Below, in pieces: positions 13,750 through 21,079 of a DNA stretch of 21,808 nt (position 1 is the first letter of the stretch; the number at the start of each line of letters is the position of its first letter). Under the pieces are notes generated by a model that saw only the letters and a program-made list of their open reading frames with translations, made no database searches and had not been told where the DNA came from. The stretch is from a virus. A program made the translations under genes and the position numbers. The DNA lies in the IMG/VR virus record IMGVR_UViG_3300010396_000105, positions 1-21,808 of that record, one strand, 5' to 3'.

Positions 13750-13971
13750 ATGGGTTTTTTTAGATCACTTTTCAATCGATGGAACTATCACCGCGCCCGC
13801 GTGGACGTAAGCGACAAGTGTCCGGCTTGCGGTCATCGTAGCGGCACGATTTTCGCCTGTCCTGTTCGTGCCCTGATCGTACACTCCTGCAACGTTTGCC
13901 AAGCCAAATGGGGTTCACCCTTTGTTCTCAAGGCAGAGCGCTGGCTGCCGAAAGAGACCAAGGAATTCTAA
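13750..13971 (+). CDS. Zinc-ribbon protein (73 aa)
   Basis: It starts MGFFRSLFNRWNYHRARVDV and carries CPACGH, ACPVRA and CNVCQA: a CxxC...CxxC ribbon with an extra cysteine between the pairs. The N-terminus is basic and aromatic. It resembles small phage zinc-ribbon proteins of unknown role found around portal genes. The preceding 75 bases contain two copies of GCCACCGG and a CTGGC/GCCAG hairpin but no good ribosome-binding site. Confidence 0.65.
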   Translation: MGFFRSLFNRWNYHRARVDVSDKCPACGHRSGTIFACPVRALIVHSCNVCQAKWGSPFVLKAERWLPKETKEF

Positions 13972-14003
13972 ATGCATCCACCGGTAATTGTTTGGTAACA
14001 AGA

Positions 14004-14048
14004 AACCCGCCAGGGTTTGCCCAGCGGGTTGAAAGAAAGGAACGAATC
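14004..14048 (+). promoter_or_regulatory. Leader unit h: hairpin plus AAAGGAACGAATC before the portal region
   Basis: AACCCGC (14004-14010) pairs perfectly with GCGGGTT (14024-14030). Five bases later the core AAAGGAACGAATC (14036-14048) occurs, one base before a GTG. It is the only + strand copy of the leader family and stands at the head of the capsid gene block. Confidence 0.62.
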
Positions 14049-14049
14049 A

Positions 14050-14148
14050 GTGTCGCGTTCAAGGACGGTCTCGGAAGAGACTTGGCAGGAACGAAAACCG
14101 ATTACGTCGCTCCTATCTTCTCACGCTAATTCATGTCAGGTCAATTGA
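14050..14148 (+). CDS. Short upstream ORF overlapping the portal start (32 aa)
   Basis: The frame begins with GTG one base after the AAAGGAACGAATC core and reads MSRSRTVSEETWQERKPITS to a TGA 16 bases inside the portal gene. The portal ATG (14133) has no ribosome-binding site of its own, so translation of this peptide could deliver ribosomes to it. The peptide has no recognisable domain; its value may be only regulatory. Confidence 0.42.
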   Translation: MSRSRTVSEETWQERKPITSLLSSHANSCQVN

Positions 14149-16370
14149 TTAGGCCGCCCCAGGCGGCGCTCGTACCGGTACCAGTTCGCGCGCAGAACAT
14201 CCGCAATCTGGATACGGATCAGTGGTTTGGGCCGTTACAGCCGCTTCAGCCGATCGCGCCGATTGGTACTCAGCCGAGACAGTTCGAGTACCTGCCCGGG
14301 CAAAATCTCATTTGGCAGCCACGCGCCGATGAGCCGATTTCGTTTCAGGACATGATCTACATGGCCGATAACTGTGACCTGGTTCGCATTGTTATCGAAG
14401 CCTTGAAGGATCAGATTTGCATGCGCGAGTGGCAGGTACGCGTAGTTGCACAGCCCGGCGAGTCGCAAAAGGACCGAGCTACCCGAACGGCAAGTGATCC
14501 GCGGATTGCTCAGTGGACTTCGTTTCTGAAATGGCCGAACCCGGATCAGTGTTGGAGCGATTTTCTGCGCATGCTGCTCGAGGACCTCTTTGTTCTCGAC
14601 GCGCCTTCGATTCTCCTGCAGCGGACGCTGGCCGGCAAACTCGGTGCCTTGCGAGTCATCGATGGGCAGACCATCACACGTCTGATTGATGACCAGGGGT
14701 TTACCCCACAGCCGCCCAATGCTGCCTATCAGCAGATCCTGTACGGCATGCCCGCTGTGGATCTGACTGTCGACGATCTGATCTACCGGCCACGCAATCA
14801 GCGTGCCAGGAAGATCTACGGCTTTTCGCAGGTCGAACAGATCCTGCTCACACTGAACATCGCCATTCGGCGACAGAGATTCCAGTTGAGCTACTACACG
14901 GAAGGAAACGTCCCGGAAGCCCTCTACACGATGCCCAAAGACATCACGGAGGATCGTATCCGCGAGTTTCAAAGTTGGTTCGATCTGCAGATGGCTGGCA
15001 ATCTTGCCAACCGGCGCCGCATCTGGTTTATCCCTGGAGACGACAAGGGTGTGAACCGGCTGCACTGGACGAAAGAAGCATTGCTCAAGGATGAGGCGGA
15101 TGAGTGGTTTGCCCGCATTATCTGTTTCGCGTTTCGCATCAGCCCGAAAGAGCTGATCAAGATCATGAACCGGGCGACCGCGGCCGAAAGCCAGGACTCG
15201 TCCGAAGAGATGGGCGTTCATGTCATGTGCGAGTGGATTTCGGAGACCGTCAACTGGATCATCCAGCGCAAGGCAGGCGATGCCGATCTCGAGTTTGTCT
15301 TCAACCAGAAGCGGGAAGCGGACATTCTCAAGCAAGCGCAAACCGATAGGATCTATGCTGACTCCGGTATCCGCAATCGCAACGAAATTCGCGAAGACCT
15401 CGGCGACGATCCCTCGCCAGATCCGAATGCCGATATTCTGGGCATCACTACCCAACAGGGTTTTTTACCTCTCGACCTCGCCCAGAAACAGATTCAGGCG
15501 GAGATGTCCGCAACCGGCGCGGGGGCTTCGCCCGGCGAAAAACGTCCCGCCGTCTCAAGCAAAGCGCCCGCCCCGAAGCAGAACAGCTCAAAAGTTCTGA
15601 AGGTAGACGGCCAGCTGCTACCCGGTCTGTCCAGTGCGAGTACGGTAGACACCTTCGCCCAAAAGGTGGAGAGCTTCCTGCATGATGCGGCCAGCAGAGC
15701 TGCAAGTAAAGCGGAGACGCCCTACATCCGAAAAGCGGCCGGAGACGAGGAGTTGGATGACCTACTGGACGCTATTGACAGCGCGATCGATTGGGACCTG
15801 CTGGTGGAGGCTACCTCTCAGGAGCTATTTCGCGCGACTGCACAGGGCGCCTCGGTCGGCATCGGTCAAGCTCAGATAAACGACATTGGAACAGTAGCCA
15901 AGGCAAGCGATGCAGCTGCCGACTATGCGAAGAAACGTGCCGCCGAAATGGTGGGTAAGCGTTGGAAGAACGGCCAGCTGATCGACAACCCGGACGCGCA
16001 GTGGCGGATTGACAAGACCACGCGTACTATTCTGCGCGAACTGATCGAGAAGGCGTTCTCGGAAGGCATCTCCCGTCACGAGCTCGCCCAGCGCATCAAG
16101 GCCTCGACCGCATTCGATGATTCGAGAGCCAAGATGATTGCGCGCACGGAAATCGTCCGCGCTCAGTCGATGGGTCAGGTTGCAGTCTGGAAGACGGTCG
16201 AGACAGACCCGCATGTCCGTTGGCTTGCCGGCGGCGCGAATCCATGCCCCGAATGTCTTAGGAACCAAGCAGCCGGCTCGCTCCCGTTAGGAAAAGCGTT
16301 TCCCAGCGGCGATATTGTCCCGGGAGCTCACCCGAATTGCAATTGTTCGCTGCTTCTTTCGCGCGTATGA
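14133..16370 (+). CDS. Portal protein fused to MuF-type head morphogenesis domain (745 aa)
   Basis: Residues about 60-445 are a phage portal domain: the segments DDLIYRPRNQRARKIYGFSQ, LSYYTEGNVPEALY and ICFAFRISPKELIKIMN are typical of portal proteins that form the dodecameric DNA channel at the capsid vertex. After a P/S/K-rich linker (455-490), residues about 500-745 are a phage Mu F-like domain, with IARTEIVRA (669-677), CPEC (705-708) and HPNCNC (733-738). In most phages these are two genes; here one frame carries both without a stop. Start is ATG at 14133 without a clear ribosome-binding site. The stop overlaps the next start as ATGA. Confidence 0.92.
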   Translation: MSGQLIRPPQAALVPVPVRAQNIRNLDTDQWFGPLQPLQPIAPIGTQPRQFEYLPGQNLIWQPRADEPISFQDMIYMADNCDLVRIVIEALKDQICMREWQVRVVAQPGESQKDRATRTASDPRIAQWTSFLKWPNPDQCWSDFLRMLLEDLFVLDAPSILLQRTLAGKLGALRVIDGQTITRLIDDQGFTPQPPNAAYQQILYGMPAVDLTVDDLIYRPRNQRARKIYGFSQVEQILLTLNIAIRRQRFQLSYYTEGNVPEALYTMPKDITEDRIREFQSWFDLQMAGNLANRRRIWFIPGDDKGVNRLHWTKEALLKDEADEWFARIICFAFRISPKELIKIMNRATAAESQDSSEEMGVHVMCEWISETVNWIIQRKAGDADLEFVFNQKREADILKQAQTDRIYADSGIRNRNEIREDLGDDPSPDPNADILGITTQQGFLPLDLAQKQIQAEMSATGAGASPGEKRPAVSSKAPAPKQNSSKVLKVDGQLLPGLSSASTVDTFAQKVESFLHDAASRAASKAETPYIRKAAGDEELDDLLDAIDSAIDWDLLVEATSQELFRATAQGASVGIGQAQINDIGTVAKASDAAADYAKKRAAEMVGKRWKNGQLIDNPDAQWRIDKTTRTILRELIEKAFSEGISRHELAQRIKASTAFDDSRAKMIARTEIVRAQSMGQVAVWKTVETDPHVRWLAGGANPCPECLRNQAAGSLPLGKAFPSGDIVPGAHPNCNCSLLLSRV

Positions 16371-16450
16371 ACGCTTACAACGAGGACGATGTCGCGTTTG
16401 TCACCTTCGTGATCTTCCTCTTTATGATTATTTGCCTAGCCTCGAGATGA
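16367..16450 (+). CDS. Tiny membrane peptide linked by two ATGA overlaps (27 aa)
   Basis: The frame MNAYNEDDVAFVTFVIFLFM ends IICLASR. Residues 9-24 are strongly hydrophobic after an acidic N-terminus, so it would be a single-span peptide. It starts in the stop codon of the portal gene (ATGA, 16367-16370) and its own stop overlaps the next start (ATGA, 16447-16450). This perfect stitching on both sides supports a real gene. Position just before the holin-like gene suggests a lysis role, by context only. Confidence 0.55.
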   Translation: MNAYNEDDVAFVTFVIFLFMIICLASR

Positions 16451-16605
16451 TCTTGCCGAACTGGCTCGCTGCGTTTCTGTTGAAGTATTTCGGCCGCTGG
16501 TTCGAAGTGGTCGAAGTGAAGTGTCGGCATTGCGGAATGTTCGTCCCGAAGGATTTCGCACAGTCGCATTTGTGCTACTTTCACCCCGAAGAAAAACACC
16601 TCTGA
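16447..16605 (+). CDS. Small zinc-finger-like protein (52 aa)
   Basis: It reads MILPNWLAAFLLKYFGRWFE and then VKCRHCG...SHLCYFH. CxxC (26-29) with H41, C43 and H46 forms a plausible zinc site. The N-terminal 20 residues are hydrophobic and aromatic and may lie on a membrane. The start is fixed by the ATGA overlap with the 27-residue peptide. No family is recognised; it sits between structural and holin-like genes. Confidence 0.6.
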   Translation: MILPNWLAAFLLKYFGRWFEVVEVKCRHCGMFVPKDFAQSHLCYFHPEEKHL

Positions 16606-16609
16606 ATCT

Positions 16610-16798
16610 ATGAACCCAAAGCTTCGCATCTGGCTGCATGGCCTGGTTGCCGCAGCCATTGGCGGAGCTGCGGCCGCCCTCACGACTCTCGACCCGCAAA
16701 AGCCGATGAATTGGAAGGCCATCGGGATCACCGCTGCCGTAACGGCTGCCGGGTATCTGCGGCAATCGCCCATTCCTTCGTCCACCGACAAGCAATGA
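16610..16798 (+). CDS. Putative holin (62 aa)
   Basis: The protein MNPKLRIWLHGLVAAAIGGA has two hydrophobic segments (about 9-26 and 35-49) separated by a short polar turn (LDPQKPMNWK), and ends AGYLRQSPIPSSTDKQ. Size, two spans and the Y-L-x-Q-S-P ending agree with small class II-like phage holins, which permeabilise the inner membrane at lysis. No endolysin is present in the window, so this is a prediction from topology. Start ATG at 16610, five bases after the previous stop. Confidence 0.6.
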   Translation: MNPKLRIWLHGLVAAAIGGAAAALTTLDPQKPMNWKAIGITAAVTAAGYLRQSPIPSSTDKQ

Positions 16799-16801
16799 CC
16801 G

Positions 16802-17002
16802 ATGGACGAGGACGACGAGTGGGACTGCGAGACCGCTCTCGAACAACTTGGCTGGCTTACGGAACAAAAGCGCTGCTCCTATGCAACTGAACAAATTTAT
16901 TCCACTCGTCAAGATCGACGAAGGCACGCACACCGTGTGGGGCCTCGCCACCGCAGAGATTCCCGACAAGACGGGCGAGATCTGCGATTACGAAGCGACT
17001 AA
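16802..17002 (+). CDS. Doubtful small acidic ORF overlapping the protease gene
   Basis: It begins MDEDDEWDCETALEQLGWLT three bases after the holin stop, but from about residue 28 it runs through the first part of the protease gene in another frame with R/H-rich, shadow-like translation. If real, only the first part carries information. It is listed because the 80-base gap before the protease ATG is otherwise unexplained. Confidence 0.22.
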   Translation: MDEDDEWDCETALEQLGWLTEQKRCSYATEQIYSTRQDRRRHAHRVGPRHRRDSRQDGRDLRLRSD

Positions 17003-18017
17003 GAAGTCCTATCAGAGCTGGTCGCGGGAAGCGCTCGAGAAGACTACCGCTGCCGGACAGGAGCCGTCGTTCGGCAACGTCCGGTTGATGCACCAGCTGG
17101 AAGTCGCCGGAAAGGTCACCAAGCTCGAGTTTCGGGATGACGTGAAGCAGGTCTGGCTCGCCAGTCAACCCGCCAACGATGAGATCTGGAAGCTGCTCAA
17201 GGGTGGCTTCCTTACCGGGTACTCCCAAGGCGGCGACTACCTCTGGAAACGACGCGACGGAAAGTACACACGCTACGCCGCGAAGATCACCGAGGTCAGT
17301 TACGTCGATAACCCAGCGTTGGGAGACGCCACATTCACTTACGTCAAGGCAGACGGTTCTATGGAACTCAGAAAGTTTGCCAACAAAATTCAAAGGGCCG
17401 GGACACCGGCAATCAAAGGAGTCATTATGCCGGAATTAGAGAACACCGGAGCTCTCGAACACCTCCAAAAAGCCAAAGAGGCGATCGAAGCGCAGCACGC
17501 CGCCACGCTCGAGCACTTGAATAAGTGCGTTGAGTTTGTGAGTCAGGCGGAAGAGATGCAGAAGTCGGCTGCCAAGGCCGCAGCGGATGCGGACAAGAAG
17601 AAGTCCAAAGAAGCGGACAAGGCGATGGCGGACTGCGACGAAGCCGAGAAAGCCAAGGCCAAAAAAGCCAAAGAGGACGATGACGACGCGGATGACAAGA
17701 AGAAGGCTGCTAAGGCCGAAGTCTCCGATCTTGCGAAAGCAACTCAGTTCGACTCTGTGCTGAAGGGCATGCAGGACCAGTTTGCCGAGTTCATGACGAA
17801 TCTCAGCAAGACGCTCGAGGCGCCCAAGGCTGTTTCTGGCGCGGGCCGCGCGGTCTCTAAGACCGAGGACAATGGCGGCGGCGCCCAGAAAGGACAGGCT
17901 TCCGGAGTTGTATTCAAGGCGCAGGCAGCAGCTGGCGCATTGAAAACTTCCGATGAGTTCGAGAAGGCTATGCAAGCTGCGTTCGCCAGTGGCACGCCCC
18001 TCGGAGCGGCAGTCTAA
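16881..18017 (+). CDS. XkdF-like prohead protease fused to scaffold domain (378 aa)
   Basis: The N-terminal domain MQLNKFIPLVKIDEGTHTVW...GLATAEIPDKTGEICDY matches XkdF-type phage serine proteases. A histidine in NVRLMHQ (H71) and a serine in LTGYSQGG (S115) are candidate catalytic residues, and EVSYVDNPAL follows. Such enzymes cut scaffold and capsid during head maturation. From about residue 183 the protein changes to a highly charged, helical, A/K/E/D-rich scaffold-like region with DDDDADDKKK, ending in a hydrophobic helix. Protease and scaffold are thus in one polypeptide. The ATG at 16881 is preferred over a TTG at 16848 on conserved N-terminal pattern. Confidence 0.82.
   Translation: MQLNKFIPLVKIDEGTHTVWGLATAEIPDKTGEICDYEATKKSYQSWSREALEKTTAAGQEPSFGNVRLMHQLEVAGKVTKLEFRDDVKQVWLASQPANDEIWKLLKGGFLTGYSQGGDYLWKRRDGKYTRYAAKITEVSYVDNPALGDATFTYVKADGSMELRKFANKIQRAGTPAIKGVIMPELENTGALEHLQKAKEAIEAQHAATLEHLNKCVEFVSQAEEMQKSAAKAAADADKKKSKEADKAMADCDEAEKAKAKKAKEDDDDADDKKKAAKAEVSDLAKATQFDSVLKGMQDQFAEFMTNLSKTLEAPKAVSGAGRAVSKTEDNGGGAQKGQASGVVFKAQAAAGALKTSDEFEKAMQAAFASGTPLGAAV
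17427..18017 (+). CDS. Nested in-frame scaffolding protein (196 aa)
   Basis: An internal ATG, codon 183 of the protease gene, has AAAGGAG at 17415-17421 with a five-base spacer, one of the strongest ribosome-binding sites in the window. The product starts MPELENTGALEHLQKAKEAI and consists only of the charged helical scaffold region. This copies the arrangement of lambda C/Nu3, where the scaffold is made from an internal start of the protease gene. Separate scaffold synthesis would supply the excess needed for capsid assembly. Protein-level proof is absent. Confidence 0.65.
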   Translation: MPELENTGALEHLQKAKEAIEAQHAATLEHLNKCVEFVSQAEEMQKSAAKAAADADKKKSKEADKAMADCDEAEKAKAKKAKEDDDDADDKKKAAKAEVSDLAKATQFDSVLKGMQDQFAEFMTNLSKTLEAPKAVSGAGRAVSKTEDNGGGAQKGQASGVVFKAQAAAGALKTSDEFEKAMQAAFASGTPLGAAV

Positions 18018-18074
18018 GCCGCTTAGTTTTTTCCTCCGTCAGTTCTTCCCATTTTTCTTCCCCAAAGGATTTTT

Positions 18075-19595
18075 ATGAGTTTAGAGTTGCTAGACCAGTC
18101 GCAATACGCGCACATGGCCGCGCAAGCCACGAAGGCCTTGCGCAAAGATGCGACCACTCAAGGCATTACGACCGGCCTTGGGATGGTCTTCTTTGACCTT
18201 CGACCACCGGCCTACCTGCTGTATCCCCTCAACACGCCCCTGCGAAACAGTATTCCTCGCAGCGGGAAAGTGAACGCGGGTGTAGGTACGGCCGCGCACT
18301 GGAAAGCGTATGTAAACCCCAACGCGACCTCGAACTACTCGGGCGTCGCGGAAGGGCAACGCAACGCCTTCCTCAGCTTCCAGGAGAAAGACTACACCGC
18401 CGCTTATAAAGAAATCGGCCAAGAGTCTTTCACCACGTTCACCGGGCAGTTTGCTGGCGAAGGGTTCACCGACCCAATGGCCGATTCGCAAACCATGGTG
18501 CTGCACAGCATCATGCTGTCGGAAGAGGGGATGCTTCTCGGCGGAAACGCCTCGAACGCCCTCGGAACGCCGGCACAGCCCACTGTTGTACTGAAGACCG
18601 GGACCGGTATCACGACTGCGACCAATGTTTCCGTTGCCGTCGTGGCCTTGACCCATTTCGGTTACCAGATTCAGGGCGGCTCTGCGGCCGTAGCGAACGG
18701 CTTGGCGCCCACCACCACGCGGAATAACGCGGACGGCACGACCACGACTGTCAATGGTGGGACCAGCCACATCTCCGCAATGTCGGCTGTTGTCACAACG
18801 ACCGGCGGCACGCTGACTGTTCTGGCATCGGTTACACCGATTGCGGGCGCAGTGGCGTATGCCTGGTATGTCAACTCGACGGATGCTTCCAGCCCGTCAT
18901 TGTCGAACGCCAAGCTCGCGGCTGTGACGACCGCACCCAGCTACCTCATCTCGGCCTTGCCGAATAGCGGCAACCAGACTGGTGCGGCCACCGGCCTAAA
19001 CACCGACTGCTCCCAGAATTCGCTCAGCTTCGATGGTCTTCTGACGATCGCAGCCATGAACGGGATCTGGAACAACCTGAACGGCGCCAGCCTGACGCCG
19101 AACTCCGATGGGACGATCCAGGAGTTTGAGACAGTGCTTTCCACTTTGTGGAATAACTACCAGGCGACCGTCGACGCAATTTACGTGTCCAGCGATCAGC
19201 TGTCTCTGGTTACCCGCGCCATTATGGCCGGCTCCGGCGGCAACCCGTCTGCCTTCCGCTTTAATCTCGCGGCTGGTGGAGAGCAGGGCAAAATCGTGGG
19301 CGGCTCTTTGGCAGTCAGCTATCTGAGCAAGTACACCATGACCGGTGTGAAGGATATCCCGATCAAGCTGCACCCTGCTTTGACACCCGGGACGATCTAT
19401 TTTGACATCTCGACCAATCCCTATCCTAATAGCCGGTTGACGAATGTCCGAGAGATCCTGACGCAACGGGATTACTACACGTTGCTCTATCCTCTGCGGA
19501 CCCGTCGTTGGGAGTACGGTACGTATGTGCACGAAGTCCTGGCACATCGTCTCCCTCAATTGACGGCCGTCATCAGCGGCGCTGCAACGAGCTAA
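18075..19595 (+). CDS. Major capsid protein with Ig-like insertion (506 aa)
   Basis: Location directly after protease/scaffold, AAAGGA five bases before the ATG, and sequence style identify the major capsid protein. The N-terminal part (residues 1-160) has QEKDYTAAYKEIGQESFTTF, and the C-terminal part has NVREILTQRDYYTLLYPLRT, as seen in HK97-fold capsid proteins of large-capsid phages. Between about residues 165 and 312 lies a T/S/G/V-rich, strand-forming insertion with VSVAVVALTHFGYQIQGG and VLASVTPIAGAVAYAWYVNS, reminiscent of fibronectin/Ig-like repeats, likely exposed on the capsid surface. A cleavable delta domain is not obvious, because the scaffold is separate. Confidence 0.85.
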   Translation: MSLELLDQSQYAHMAAQATKALRKDATTQGITTGLGMVFFDLRPPAYLLYPLNTPLRNSIPRSGKVNAGVGTAAHWKAYVNPNATSNYSGVAEGQRNAFLSFQEKDYTAAYKEIGQESFTTFTGQFAGEGFTDPMADSQTMVLHSIMLSEEGMLLGGNASNALGTPAQPTVVLKTGTGITTATNVSVAVVALTHFGYQIQGGSAAVANGLAPTTTRNNADGTTTTVNGGTSHISAMSAVVTTTGGTLTVLASVTPIAGAVAYAWYVNSTDASSPSLSNAKLAAVTTAPSYLISALPNSGNQTGAATGLNTDCSQNSLSFDGLLTIAAMNGIWNNLNGASLTPNSDGTIQEFETVLSTLWNNYQATVDAIYVSSDQLSLVTRAIMAGSGGNPSAFRFNLAAGGEQGKIVGGSLAVSYLSKYTMTGVKDIPIKLHPALTPGTIYFDISTNPYPNSRLTNVREILTQRDYYTLLYPLRTRRWEYGTYVHEVLAHRLPQLTAVISGAATS

Positions 19596-19654
19596 CCGCT
19601 CGTTCTCTAGTTTGGGCGGGCTGCGTGTTGTCCTTTCTACCCGGCTCGCCCGCC

Positions 19655-19701
19655 GGAGGCTGTTACTCGGGTGTTCCAGCCTCCTGGTTTCTTTTCTTAA
19701 C
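19655..19701 (+). terminator. Terminator or attenuator after the capsid gene
   Basis: GGAGGCTG (19655-19662) pairs perfectly with CAGCCTCC (19677-19684), followed by TGGTTTCTTTTCTT. A second possible stem GGCGGGC/GCCCGCC lies just upstream. Partial termination after the major capsid gene would raise its transcript level relative to the tail genes. Confidence 0.65.
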
Positions 19702-19724
19702 ATTCGACTCAGTTTGCAGGAATC

Positions 19725-19748
19725 CGTTATTTCGTTATTTCGTTAAAT
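19725..19748 (+). repeat. Tandem 8-base repeat across a start codon
   Basis: CGTTATTT is repeated exactly (19725-19732, 19733-19740), and a third, altered copy, CGTTAAAT, runs into the ATG at 19747. No ribosome-binding site lies within it; the nearest AGGAA is about 25 bases upstream. Confidence 0.6.
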
Positions 19749-20352
19749 GTCCGCCAACGCGATCGATTTGTGCACGGTCGCAGATATTCATGCGTATCTC
19801 GGCATCGCCGGCGCGAGCGATGATCCGGAAATTCAATCGCTCATCACCGCCGCGAGTCAGTATTGGCTCACCCGGACCTGCCGCGGATCGCTGAACTCGG
19901 TTCAGCAGTACAACGAACGGTATGACGGCAATGGCCGCGACGAACTTATGTTGCGGCAGTGGCCGATTCGTCAAATCAACTCTCTCTCGGTCTTAGGGAT
20001 GCCCATCCCGGCCAGCCCGGATTATATTCAGCCGGGTTACGTGATCGGGCCTAGGCAGACCTCCCTCGTCATTATCGGCGCCGGCAACTACGGCTTTGGC
20101 TTCTATGCCATGAACTTTGAATGCGGCCGGCTCAATGTCGCCGTCGATTATGACGCTGGTTACGACCAGACACCGGCAGATGTGCAGGAAGCGGTGATCA
20201 AACAGGTCGCCGTCAAGTACACCCGCCGCAAGAACACCGACCAGGAATCCGTATCCCTGCCGCAAGGCGGAGGCGTGGTTCGCTTCCGGAGCTGGGAACT
20301 GCCTCCGGAAGTCGAATGCGTGATCCAGGCTTATCGGCGGCTATGGCCCTAG
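19747..20352 (+). CDS. Head-tail connector protein (gp6-like, 201 aa)
   Basis: The N-terminus CTVADIHAYLGIAGASDDPE followed by IQSLITAASQYWLTRTCRGS is the typical opening of gp6-type head-tail adaptors, which join the portal to the neck. The middle is beta-rich (NVAVDYDAGYDQTPADVQEA), and a helical C-terminus carries KQVAVKYTRRKNTDQES. Placement after the capsid and before the neck gene agrees. The start is ATG at 19747 inside a tandem repeat. It overlaps the next gene by 10 bases. Confidence 0.75.
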   Translation: MSANAIDLCTVADIHAYLGIAGASDDPEIQSLITAASQYWLTRTCRGSLNSVQQYNERYDGNGRDELMLRQWPIRQINSLSVLGMPIPASPDYIQPGYVIGPRQTSLVIIGAGNYGFGFYAMNFECGRLNVAVDYDAGYDQTPADVQEAVIKQVAVKYTRRKNTDQESVSLPQGGGVVRFRSWELPPEVECVIQAYRRLWP

Positions 20353-20891
20353 CCAGCCAGACGCCGTATTTTTTCTTTAACGACGAGGAAGCGCTCGAAG
20401 CACTCGTCACAGTAAAGACGCGTAGCGCCCGGCTGCAGCTCGCGCTCGAAGAGAAGATCAACGAACTCGATGAGCGGCTCGTTGAGCGGATCCAGACCCA
20501 AAAGCTGCTCGGCCAGGTTCTGAAGTATCGCTCCGGAACACTCTTCCGATCCATCAACGCCATCCCTGCGGTGAGCACGCCTTCGGGTGTCATCGGCGGT
20601 GTGGAAGGAGCGGCCGGCCCGGCATTCTACGGCAAGTTTCACGAACAGGAAGTCGATCATAGCTGGACGATCGAAGCCTTCGACAAGAAAGCGCTGCGCT
20701 TTCTGATCAACGGGAAAGTATTTATTCGCCGCATGGTTACCCATCCGCCACTGCCGCAACGCAGTTTTGTGCGTTCAGCCCAGGAAGAGATGGAGCCGGA
20801 ATTTATCACTGAAATCGAAGCCCTCTGCGCTTCTGTCTTGCGCGCTCAGCCGCGAGACGCGCGCGGCCGCTTTACCAGTTTCAACAACTAG
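20343..20891 (+). CDS. Neck/head-tail joining protein (gp10/gpG-like, 182 aa)
   Basis: The ATG at 20343 starts MALASQTPYFFFNDEEALEA. A helical region (ARLQLALEEKINELDERLVE) is followed by LFRSINAIPAVSTPSGVIGG and the strand pattern LRFLINGKVFIRRMVTHPPL with RSFVRSAQEE, which is typical of HK97 gp10 and Mu G-type proteins involved in joining head and tail. The length of about 180 residues is a little longer than HK97 gp10. It overlaps the connector gene, so the two are probably coupled. Confidence 0.7.
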   Translation: MALASQTPYFFFNDEEALEALVTVKTRSARLQLALEEKINELDERLVERIQTQKLLGQVLKYRSGTLFRSINAIPAVSTPSGVIGGVEGAAGPAFYGKFHEQEVDHSWTIEAFDKKALRFLINGKVFIRRMVTHPPLPQRSFVRSAQEEMEPEFITEIEALCASVLRAQPRDARGRFTSFNN

Positions 20892-20905
20892 AAAAGAGCA
20901 CCCGA

Positions 20906-21079
20906 TTGCCACTTATTTGTGAACTCAAGTCCTACGTATGGAAACGCGACCAACAATGGGTTTGTCTGGCCCCTGGCGCGAACAGAGTTGTCAAATTTGA
21001 CGATTGGTCACAGGCTATACGCTTTGCGTTTTGGGCCTATGACAATTCGCCCTACTTCGTGAAAGCGGCAGCCGCGTGA
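20906..21079 (+). CDS. Hypothetical small protein (57 aa)
   Basis: The frame starts with TTG at 20906, with AAGAG about nine bases upstream, and reads MPLICELKSYVWKRDQQWVC, ending FVKAAAA. It has aromatic-rich strand-helix character (DDWSQAIRFAFWAYDNSPYF). Its TGA overlaps the GTG of the next gene (GTGA, 21076-21079). It lies between neck and tail terminator genes, where small unknown genes are common. Confidence 0.55.
   Translation: MPLICELKSYVWKRDQQWVCLAPGANRVVKFDDWSQAIRFAFWAYDNSPYFVKAAAA

Noticed and set aside
14235-15455. Long - strand frame of 406 codons inside the portal gene
   Set aside because: The + strand portal domain is clearly coding; the antisense frame shows no ribosome-binding site or domain and results from codon bias.
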